Assembly: GCA_910584585.1 (NCBI GenBank)
Contig: CAJUBP010000058.1
Location: 1 to 25,029 of the forward strand
Reading direction: 5' to 3'
Source of the DNA: an uncultured Lachnospiraceae bacterium
Lineage (GTDB): Bacteria; Bacillota; Clostridia; Lachnospirales; Lachnospiraceae
DNA length: 25,029 nt
Below the pieces are notes generated by a model. That model saw only the letters and a list, made by a program, of their open reading frames with translations. It did not search any database and was not told the DNA's origin. The number at the start of each line of letters is the position of its first letter. Position 1 is the stretch's first letter. Both the position numbers and the translations under genes were made by a program. Positions 7,952 to 13,973 of this stretch are shown piece after piece.

Positions 7952-7989
7952 CCGGTTTATGGGAACCGGGGGAAGTTTGGAAAAACCGG
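7952..7989 (+). promoter_or_regulatory. competing hairpins ahead of the prohead protease
   Basis: CCGGTT (7952-7957), loop TATGGG, and AACCGG (7964-7969) form a perfect six-pair hairpin. CCGGTTT can alternatively pair with AAACCGG at 7983-7989. The element ends 16 bases before the protease start codon, so it could influence translation or mark RNA processing. There is no U-tract after it, so it is not a standard terminator. Confidence 0.35.
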
Positions 7990-8005
7990 AAAGTGAGGTG
8001 CAGAG

Positions 8006-8716
8006 ATGAAGCGGAAGTTTTGGAATTGGATACGGAATGAGACGGACGGGGAGAGGACATTGGTTCTGAATGGGGAGATTTCGGATGAGACCTGGTATGG
8101 GGACGAGGTGACGCCGGAGCTGTTCCAGAAGGAGCTGGATGCAGGGACGGGGGATATCACGGTCTGGATCAATTCTCCGGGCGGGGATGTGTTTGCGGCG
8201 GCGCGGATTTATAACATGCTGATGGAGTATAAGGGGGATGTGCGGGTGAAGGTGGACGCTCTGGCGGCTTCGGCGGCGTCTGTGATCGCCATGGCGGGGA
8301 CGGAGGTTCTGATGTCCCCGGTGGGCATGATGATGATCCACAATCCGATGACGATTGCCATTGGGGACAGTAAGGAGATGCAGAGGGCGGGGGAGATGCT
8401 GGACGAGGTGAAGGAGAGCATCATGAACGCCTATGAGATTAAGACGGGCATGAGCCGGGCCAGGATTTCCCACCTGATGGATGCGGAGAGCTGGTTTAAC
8501 GCAAGGAAGGCGGTGGAGCTTGGGTTTGCGGACGGGGTTCTGCGTGGGGACGGTACGGAGGATAAAGCCAGGGGCGGGGAGCCGGAGGGCGTGATGTTTT
8601 CGCGCATGGCGGTGACTAATTCGCTGTTGTCTAAGCTGGTGCCGGAGCAGAAGGAAACGGAGAAGAAAGTTCCGGTGGAGCAGTTGGAGAAGCGGCTGGG
8701 GCTTTTGCGGCATTGA
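8006..8716 (+). CDS. ClpP-like prohead protease (peptidase S14)
   Basis: A 236-residue serine protease of the ClpP fold used as a head maturation protease. ITVWINSPGGDVFAA is the ClpP oxyanion region, the catalytic Ser is in ALAASAASVIAMAG (about S89), the His is in MMMIHNP (H112), and the Asp lies in LMDAESWF. After capsid assembly these enzymes remove scaffold or delta-domain peptides from the major capsid protein encoded next. ATG 8006 follows GAGGTG with good spacing. The C-terminal ~50 residues are charged and lie outside the ClpP core, as is usual for phage members. Its position between portal and capsid is canonical. Confidence 0.95.
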   Translation: MKRKFWNWIRNETDGERTLVLNGEISDETWYGDEVTPELFQKELDAGTGDITVWINSPGGDVFAAARIYNMLMEYKGDVRVKVDALAASAASVIAMAGTEVLMSPVGMMMIHNPMTIAIGDSKEMQRAGEMLDEVKESIMNAYEIKTGMSRARISHLMDAESWFNARKAVELGFADGVLRGDGTEDKARGGEPEGVMFSRMAVTNSLLSKLVPEQKETEKKVPVEQLEKRLGLLRH

Positions 8717-8930
8717 GGCGTTATGGCATTGGGACGTTGGGGCCGTTAAGATATTGAGACGTTGACGCTTTTAAGACAGTGAGGTTTTTGGTGAGGTTAT
8801 GGGCTGCGGCGGTTTGGGAATCCTGGGAGCCGGGGGATTTGGAAACGGCTGTGAGGGGACGGGGCTGTGTGCAGGCTGGAAGTGTTGGTTCTGGAAATTT
8901 TATAAAAAATTGATTGATGGAGGTATGGAG

Positions 8931-10142
8931 ATGAAGAAGATTCTGGAGTTGAGGGAGAAGCGTGCGAAGGCATGGGAGGCGGCGAAGGCTTTTTTGGACA
9001 GTAAGAGAGGGGAGGACGGCCTTTTGTCGGCGGAGGATACGGCTGCTTATGAGAGGATGGAGCAGGAGGTTGTGGATCTGGGGAAGGAGATTGAGAGGCT
9101 GGAACGGCAGGCGGCCATTGACGCGGAGCTGAACAGGCCTACTTCGGAGCCGATTGTGAATAAGCCGAACAATGACCCGGAGGGGGACGGGAAGAAGGGG
9201 AGGGCTTCGGACAAGTACCGGAGGACTTTCTGGAATGCCATGCGGCGGAAGAGTTTTTATGATGTGGAGAATGCCCTGCAGGTGGGGACGGATTCGGAGG
9301 GCGGGTATCTGGTGCCGGACGAGTTTGAGCATACGCTGGTGGAGGCTCTGGAGGAAGAGAACTTTTTCCGGGGTATCGCCACGGTGATCCAGACTTCCAG
9401 CGGGGACAGGAAGATCCCGGTGGTGGCCACGAAGGGGACGGCTTCCTGGATTGACGAGGAAGGGGCTTACCCGGAGTCGGATGATTCTTTCGGGCAGGTT
9501 TCCATTGGGGCTTATAAGGTGGCTACGATGTTGAAGGTGTCGGATGAGCTTCTGAATGACAGTGTGTTTGACCTGGAGGCGTATATCTCTAAGGAGTTCG
9601 GGCGCAGGATCGGGACGAAGGAGGAAGAGGCGTTCTTTACCGGGGACGGGAAGGGGAAGCCTACGGGGATTTTTAATGCTGCGGGCGGGGCTTCTGACGG
9701 GGTGACTACGGCTGCGGCGGGTATTTCTTTTGACGATGTGATGGACTTGTTTTATGCTTTGAAGTCGCCGTATCGGAGGAAGGCGGTCTGGGTGCTGAAT
9801 GATACCACGGTGAAGGCTCTGCGGAAGCTGAAGGACAATAACGGGAATTATATCTGGCAGCCGTCGGTGCAGGCGGGGCAGCCGGATATGATCCTGAACC
9901 GGCCTTATTATACTTCGGCTTATGTGCCGGAGGTGGCGGCCGGGGCGAAGGTGATGGCTTTCGGGGATTTCTCTTATTACTGGATCGCGGACCGGCAGGG
10001 GAGGTCTTTTAAGAGGCTGAATGAGCTGTTTGCGGCTAACGGGCAGGTGGGTTTCCTGGCGAGCCAGAGGGTGGACGGGAAGCTGATTCTCTCCGAAGCT
10101 GTGAAGACTATGGCGATTAAGGGGAGCGGCGCCGGGGCGTAA
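8931..10142 (+). CDS. major capsid protein, HK97 family
   Basis: A 403-residue HK97-type capsid subunit. It opens with a charged coiled-coil delta domain (KKILELREKRAKAWEAAKAF and on to about residue 75), followed by linker SEPIVNKPNNDPEGDGKK and the mature capsid core starting around residue 95. Recognisable core parts are SEGGYLVPDEFEHTLVEALE, IPVVATKGTASWIDEEGAYP, LKVSDELLNDSVFDLEAYI, a GDGKGKPTGIF E-loop-type turn, and a C-terminal GQVGFLASQRVDGKLI strand. ATG 8931 follows ATGGAGG at 8917-8923; ATG 8925 (two residues longer) is possible. The in-frame extension back to 8799 is Gly/Cys/Trp-rich and not conserved-looking, so it is excluded. Confidence 0.95.
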   Translation: MKKILELREKRAKAWEAAKAFLDSKRGEDGLLSAEDTAAYERMEQEVVDLGKEIERLERQAAIDAELNRPTSEPIVNKPNNDPEGDGKKGRASDKYRRTFWNAMRRKSFYDVENALQVGTDSEGGYLVPDEFEHTLVEALEEENFFRGIATVIQTSSGDRKIPVVATKGTASWIDEEGAYPESDDSFGQVSIGAYKVATMLKVSDELLNDSVFDLEAYISKEFGRRIGTKEEEAFFTGDGKGKPTGIFNAAGGASDGVTTAAAGISFDDVMDLFYALKSPYRRKAVWVLNDTTVKALRKLKDNNGNYIWQPSVQAGQPDMILNRPYYTSAYVPEVAAGAKVMAFGDFSYYWIADRQGRSFKRLNELFAANGQVGFLASQRVDGKLILSEAVKTMAIKGSGAGA

Positions 10143-10339
10143 GGTTACGGCGGCTGTAAATGAGTGCTGCCGGGGGCGGTTTCTTTGTATGTCGGGGAAT
10201 GGCGTTATGGCGGAAATCCCTGCATTGTATGAATGCGGTTTTGGGGTATGGAGTTCCTTTGGGTTTAGGGGAATCGTGCTTGTGTGAGGGACGTTCTGGC
10301 AGGTTGGTTTTATGGTTTTGTGAGCAGGAGGGATGCAGG

Positions 10340-10618
10340 ATGGCGGTTGTGACGCTGGAAGAGGCGAAGCGGTATCTCCGGGTGGACAGCGGGGACGAGG
10401 ACGGGTTTATTTCCGGGCTGTTGGAGACTGGGGAGAGCATGTGTGCGGATATGGCGCGGATGGAAGCAGAAGAGCTGGAGGGGCATCTTCCTATGGCGCG
10501 GATTGCTGTTCTGTATGTCACTGCGTATTTGTATGAGCACAGGGAGCAGGCGGACCATGAGGAACTGGTACAGACGCTGCGCTCTCTGTTGTTCGGTATC
10601 AGGAGGGAAGTGTTCTGA
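10340..10618 (+). CDS. head-tail connector protein (gp6-like)
   Basis: A 92-residue protein of the phage gp6-like/DUF3199 connector type (PF05135). It starts MAVVTLEEAKRYLRVD and continues through GFISGLLETGESMCADM and an ARIAVLYVTAYLYEHREQAD helix. The small helical fold packs beneath the portal as the first connector ring. ATG 10340 has CAGGAGGG upstream and removes an implausible Cys/Gly-rich 60-residue extension from an ATG at 10160. The 197-base gap before it (10143-10339) holds no gene I can support. The stop overlaps the next start (TGATG), so it is coupled to the head closure gene. Confidence 0.88.
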   Translation: MAVVTLEEAKRYLRVDSGDEDGFISGLLETGESMCADMARMEAEELEGHLPMARIAVLYVTAYLYEHREQADHEELVQTLRSLLFGIRREVF

Positions 10619-11007
10619 TGGCGGAGTGGAGCGGGGGCAGCGGCAGCAGGGACGGCGGCGGTTTCCGGAAGGGGTATCCTCTGGGGGAGTGGAAGGAGCG
10701 GATCACGATCCAGAGAAGTTCCCTGGGGAATGATAAGGCCGGGAACCATGTGCTGGTCTGGGAGGATTATTTTTGCTGTTCTGCTTTGGTGAACAGTCTT
10801 TCCGGGAAGGAGTATTGGGAGGCGGCGCAGGTGAACGCGCAGAAGGATATCTATTTCATTATCCGGTATTGTTCGGAGGTGGCCGGTATGGACACGGAGC
10901 ATTACCGGATTTTGTTTCGGGGGCAGGTTTATGATCTTGCGTTTATTGACAATGTGCGGTATCAGAACAGGGTGTTGAAGCTGCGGGCTTCTTTGGTGAA
11001 GAGGTGA
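10618..11007 (+). CDS. phage head closure (head-tail adaptor) protein
   Basis: A 129-residue protein of the head-tail joining type (PF05521, SPP1 gp16/HK97-like stopper). After a Gly/Ser-rich N-terminus it shows KERITIQRSSLGNDKAGNHV, WEDYFCCSALVNSLSGKEYW, YFIIRYCSEVAG and FRGQVYDLAFIDNVRYQNRV, the beta-barrel pattern of this family. It plugs the connector channel once DNA is packaged. It starts on the ATG overlapping the upstream stop and is followed four bases later by the gp10-like gene, which fits one translationally coupled head-tail-junction cluster. Confidence 0.85.
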   Translation: MAEWSGGSGSRDGGGFRKGYPLGEWKERITIQRSSLGNDKAGNHVLVWEDYFCCSALVNSLSGKEYWEAAQVNAQKDIYFIIRYCSEVAGMDTEHYRILFRGQVYDLAFIDNVRYQNRVLKLRASLVKR

Positions 11008-11011
11008 TTGG

Positions 11012-11398
11012 GTGTCGGAGAATCAGAGGGTGTCTGTGGACCGGATGGCGGATGTCATTATGGAGGGGCTTACGGAGTATGCGGAGCTTGCCGCGGACGT
11101 GATGAAGGACTGTGTGAGGAAGGCCGGGGATACGGTGAAGAGGGAGACGAAGGCGGGCGCGCCGGTGAAGACCGGGAGGTATAAGAAGAGCTGGGCGGTG
11201 AAGCGGCAGAGGGAGACTTCCAATGTTTTGGAGGTGGTGGTGCATAGCAGGGACCGGTATCAGCTTACCCATCTTCTGGAGAAGGGCCATGCGAAGCGGG
11301 GCGGCGGAAGGGTGAGGGCCATTCCGCATATTGCCCCGGCGGAGGAAAAGGGTGTCCGGGAGCTGGAAGAGGGGATAAAAAGGGGGCTGTCTAAGTGA
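11012..11398 (+). CDS. HK97 gp10-like tail/neck protein
   Basis: A 128-residue HK97 gp10-family protein (PF04883 type). Its core is the segment DTVKRETKAGAPVKTGRYKK followed by SWAVKR, and HLLEKGHAKRGGGRVRAIPH leading into an IAPAEE helix; the GAPVKTGRYKKSW motif is typical of the family. It belongs to the neck or tail-joining structure. The start is GTG 11012, preceded by GAGGTGATTGG. Its stop region overlaps the start of the next gene (GTGAGC at 11395). Confidence 0.9.
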   Translation: MSENQRVSVDRMADVIMEGLTEYAELAADVMKDCVRKAGDTVKRETKAGAPVKTGRYKKSWAVKRQRETSNVLEVVVHSRDRYQLTHLLEKGHAKRGGGRVRAIPHIAPAEEKGVRELEEGIKRGLSK

Positions 11399-11712
11399 GC
11401 CATGAGGATGTGCTGAAAATGATGGAGGAACTGGGGCTTCCTTTTGCTTATGACCATTTTGTGGAAGGGGAGGCGCCGGAGCCGCCGTTTGCGGTGTTCC
11501 TTTATCCCAGGGCGGATAATTTTTCTGCGGACGGGGTGGCGTATTTTAAGAGGAATGCGCTGGATATTGAGGTGTATACGGACTTGAAGGACCCGGAGCT
11601 GGAGGAGGGCATAGAGGCGGTGCTGTTGAGGCATGGGATTTTCTATGGGAAGAGTGAGGTCTGGATTGAGTCGGAGCGGCTGTATGAGGTTTTGTATGAG
11701 ATGGAGGTTTAG
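11395..11712 (+). CDS. tail terminator/completion-type protein
   Basis: A 105-residue acidic protein (FAYDHFVEGEAPEPPFAVFL, NFSADGVAYFKRNALDIEVY, a helix PELEEGIEAVLLRHG, and strands ending YEVLYEME). Size, fold pattern and place between the gp10-like gene and the major tail protein match phage tail terminators, which cap the tail tube and meet the head connector. The assignment rests on gene order and secondary-structure pattern rather than a sequence motif I can name. GTG 11395 overlaps the upstream TGA by four bases. Confidence 0.65.
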   Translation: MSHEDVLKMMEELGLPFAYDHFVEGEAPEPPFAVFLYPRADNFSADGVAYFKRNALDIEVYTDLKDPELEEGIEAVLLRHGIFYGKSEVWIESERLYEVLYEMEV

Positions 11713-11717
11713 GGCGG

Positions 11718-12317
11718 ATGAATAACAAGGTGAAGTTTAATATCTGTAATTGTCATTATGCGCTGCAGAGGGTGGCGGAGGACGGGGAGATGACGTTTGA
11801 CGCGCCGGTGGCGATGCCTGGGGCGGTTTCGCTGGCGCTGGACCCCAATGGGGAGCCGGAGTCGTTTTATGCGGACGGGATTGAGTATTATATTATTGCC
11901 AACAATATGGGGTATGACGGGGACCTGGAGCTGGCGCTGATCCCGGAGAGTTTCCGGACGGATGTGTTGAAGGAGGAAGCGGACGGGAATGAGGTGCTGG
12001 TGGAGAACGCCAATTCGGAGACGGGGGCTTTTGCGCTTTTGTTTGAGTTTGACGGGGATATCAGGAAGATCCGGCATGTGCTGTATAATTGTTCTGCCAG
12101 CAGGCCGAAGATTGAGGGGAAGACCAATGAGGAGAGCCGGGAGGTGCAGACGGAGACGCTGACGGTGAAGGCGAGGCCGCTGGCAAGCGGGTATGTGAAG
12201 GCGAAGACGGGGAATAAGACTTCGGCGGAGACGTATGAGGGGTGGTATAAGAGTGTGTATCTGCCGGTTCCGAGGGCGGAGGCCGGCGGCGGTGTCGAGG
12301 AAGAGGGACAGGGTTGA
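11718..12317 (+). CDS. major tail protein, phi13 family
   Basis: A 199-residue tail-tube protein of the phi13/TIGR01603 type. MNNKVKFNICNCHYALQRV, FDAPVAMPGAVSLALDPNG, FYADGIEYYIIANNMGYDGD, ELALIPESFRTDVLK, and the C-terminal EVQTETLTVKARPLASGYVK are the usual blocks. Hexamers of this protein stack to form the tail tube along the tape measure. ATG 11718 lies five bases after the preceding stop with GGAGG at about 11703-11707. The last ~10 residues are a loose Gly/Glu-rich tail. Confidence 0.92.
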   Translation: MNNKVKFNICNCHYALQRVAEDGEMTFDAPVAMPGAVSLALDPNGEPESFYADGIEYYIIANNMGYDGDLELALIPESFRTDVLKEEADGNEVLVENANSETGAFALLFEFDGDIRKIRHVLYNCSASRPKIEGKTNEESREVQTETLTVKARPLASGYVKAKTGNKTSAETYEGWYKSVYLPVPRAEAGGGVEEEGQG

Positions 12318-12333
12318 AGGAGGCTGAAAGGGT

Positions 12334-12711
12334 ATGAGTATTGTGAGGAAGGTCGGGATTGACGGGAAGGAGGTGCTGTTTAAGGCATCTGCGGCGATTC
12401 CGAGGATTTACCGGTTGAAGTTCCAGAGGGATATTTATAAGGATCTGCGGATTCTGGAGAAGAGCATTGGGGAGGGGGATGAGGAGCGTTCCAACTTGGA
12501 TCTGTTTTCTTTGGAGATGTTTGAGAATATCGCTTATACGATGGCGAAGCACGCAGACCCGGCTATCCCGGACGATGTGGAGGAATGGCTGGACGGGTTT
12601 AATACGTTTTCGATTTATCAGGTGCTGCCGGAGCTGATTAAGCTGTGGGGGCTGAATGTGAAGACGGATGCGGAGGCTAAAAAAAACTTCGGCCAACAGA
12701 GCGGGAGATGA
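12334..12711 (+). CDS. tail assembly chaperone, short form (gpG-like)
   Basis: A 125-residue helical protein (RKVGIDGKEVLFKASAAIPR, IYRLKFQRDIYKDLRILEK, and WLDGFNTFSIYQVLPELIKL). It is the zero-frame product of the tail chaperone gene that normally sits between major tail protein and tape measure. It keeps the tape measure soluble while tail-tube subunits are recruited. The frame ends with EAKKNFGQQSGR just past a run of eight A residues where a -1 slip yields a longer product. ATG 12334 has GAAGGAGG upstream. Confidence 0.88.
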   Translation: MSIVRKVGIDGKEVLFKASAAIPRIYRLKFQRDIYKDLRILEKSIGEGDEERSNLDLFSLEMFENIAYTMAKHADPAIPDDVEEWLDGFNTFSIYQVLPELIKLWGLNVKTDAEAKKNFGQQSGR

Positions 12712-12872
12712 CTACGCCGCTGTTCCTGCTTCGGTGTGTGCAGCTTGGGATTTCTATGGCGGATATGGAGCTTTTGTCTATTGGGCTGGTGAATGATATG
12801 TTTGTGGAGAGCCGGAATGACGAGTGCAGGTATGCGGAGATTGGGACGCAGGAGGATATGGACCGGTTTTGA
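12334..12872 (+). CDS. tail assembly chaperone, -1 frameshift product (gpGT-like)
   Basis: Reading the same start but slipping back one base at the heptamer at 12681-12687 continues past TGA 12711 to TGA 12870-12872, about 179 residues in all. The extension encodes LRPTEREMTTPLFLLRCVQL, then GISMADMELLSIGLVNDMF and ends YAEIGTQEDMDRF. This is the conserved T-domain seen fused to gpG in Clostridia siphophages, and it has no start codon or ribosome-binding site of its own. gpG and gpGT together chaperone the tape measure. In most phages the tape measure follows directly; here an AbiJ-like gene intervenes. Confidence 0.88.
12681..12687 (+). other. programmed -1 ribosomal frameshift site A_AAA_AAC
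   Basis: In the zero frame the codons are GCT AAA AAA AAC TTC, so the X_XXY_YYZ heptamer is A_AAA_AAC. Slippage by one base joins the gpG frame to the -1 frame carrying the conserved T-domain. The run is eight A residues at 12679-12686. Confidence 0.85.
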
Positions 12873-12879
12873 AATCTGA

Positions 12880-12908
12880 TTGATATGGCGGCCTTTTTCT
12901 GCTATAAT
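12880..12908 (+). promoter_or_regulatory. sigma-A-type promoter of the AbiJ-like gene
   Basis: TTGATA at 12880-12885, a 17-base spacer and TATAAT at 12903-12908, with TG one base before the -10 (TGCTATAAT). This is near consensus and begins only eight bases after the stop of the frameshifted chaperone. It would drive the AbiJ-like gene independently of late transcription. Confidence 0.75.
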
Positions 12909-12963
12909 TTGTGGTAGAAAAAGGCTGAAAAATATTAGCTGAAAAAATACAATGGTGATATAT

Positions 12964-13869
12964 ATGAATATTAAGGATTGGCATGTAAATATGCGAGAGG
13001 GATTTTCCGATAGAAACAATTTGATTTCGTTGAAAAAGACATTACAATATGACGATTTGGATTATCGGACAAGAGTAGAAATCCTAAACAAAACAGATGA
13101 AATATTTGTTGAGTATTTTAAGCAGGAGAATGTAAATTGGGGAATCATTAGAAATAGAAAAACTCATCCAGATTTCGGGTGTGATTTGCTAAAAGATGTA
13201 TTCTGCATTCCCTATGTTGAAGCAGAAGAAATCAGTCAGGATGGAAGTTGGGAAGAAGTAGTAAATAACGTCATATTAAATCATCCTTATTTTGAAGTTT
13301 TTGACTTGCTGGAATATATTTCACACGAAACACAAGACATAACGCAAGGGGAATTACCATATGACAATTTGCCTTCTCCGGAGGAACGATATAATGAAGT
13401 ATTCAAAAAGGAATACGTTGGATATCGTTTTATTAAAGGGAAAATAAGGAATATTACAGATGAGAATGAAATACAAGAAATAGTAAAGGCCTCCTTATCT
13501 CCATATGAAGAAGTAAATTTTCATTTAGATAAAGCAAGCGAAAGATTATCAGATAGAAAAAATCCAGATTATGAGAACTCAATTAAAGAGAGCATAAGTG
13601 CTGTTGAGGCAATGTGTGTTATTTTACTAGAAGAAAAAGGAGAATTGGGTACTCTGTTAAAAAAATTAGAAAAGGCAGGTATAAAGATACATCCGGCATT
13701 AAAAGAAGCTTTTTTAAAGCTGTACGGATATACAAGTGATGCCAAAGGCATTAGGCATGCAGGCAGTATAGGAGGTACAGAATCGACTTTTGAAGAAGCC
13801 AAGTTTATGTTAGTATCATGTAGCGCATTTATAAATTATTTAAAAGAAGTATCAATTAAAATCAAATAG
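12964..13869 (+). CDS. AbiJ-like abortive-infection protein (AbiJ N-terminal domain 4 / Abi C-terminal)
   Basis: A 301-residue protein. Residues ~10-50 (REGFSDRNNLISLKKTLQYD, then a YRTRVEIL helix) match the AbiJ_NTD4 pattern (PF18863). The C-terminal third has NSIKESISAVEAMCVIL, HPALKEAFLKLYGYTSDAKG, IRHAG and a closing helix, the HEPN-like Abi C-terminal layout whose Arg-His pair is typical of RNase toxins. Such proteins are associated with abortive infection, so a superinfection-exclusion role in the lysogen is the natural inference. The gene is AT-rich among G-rich tail genes and has its own promoter and terminator. ATG 12964 has GGTGAT five bases upstream; ATG 12952 lacks a site. It splits the usual chaperone/tape-measure pair. 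Confidence 0.8.
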   Translation: MNIKDWHVNMREGFSDRNNLISLKKTLQYDDLDYRTRVEILNKTDEIFVEYFKQENVNWGIIRNRKTHPDFGCDLLKDVFCIPYVEAEEISQDGSWEEVVNNVILNHPYFEVFDLLEYISHETQDITQGELPYDNLPSPEERYNEVFKKEYVGYRFIKGKIRNITDENEIQEIVKASLSPYEEVNFHLDKASERLSDRKNPDYENSIKESISAVEAMCVILLEEKGELGTLLKKLEKAGIKIHPALKEAFLKLYGYTSDAKGIRHAGSIGGTESTFEEAKFMLVSCSAFINYLKEVSIKIK

Positions 13870-13881
13870 TAACTTACATAG

Positions 13882-13911
13882 GCGTTTGTCAGAAATGGCA
13901 GGCGCTTTTTT
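13882..13911 (+). terminator. intrinsic terminator after the AbiJ-like gene
   Basis: GCGTTTGTC (13882-13890), loop AGAAAT, GGCAGGCGC (13897-13905), then TTTTTT. The nine-pair stem includes three G-T pairs. It lies 12 bases after the cargo stop codon and ahead of the tape measure gene. Confidence 0.75.
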
Positions 13912-13973
13912 GTTGCATTTTTATGGGAGCCGGGGTGGCTCCTTTTTTCGTTGGAGAAAGGCGGGTGAGGGTT

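Noticed and set aside
8799..8930. N-terminal extension of the capsid protein from ATG 8799
   Set aside because: Gly/Cys/Trp-rich and unlike the family; a good ribosome-binding site precedes ATG 8931.
10152..10185. terminator after the capsid gene (CGGCGGC..GCTGCCG and CTGCC..GGCGG)
   Set aside because: Stems are short or wobble-rich and the U-tract is interrupted (TTTCTTT), so support is too weak for a feature.
10160..10339. N-terminal extension of the head-tail connector
   Set aside because: Cys/Gly-rich and not family-like; CAGGAGGG precedes ATG 10340 and gives the typical protein.
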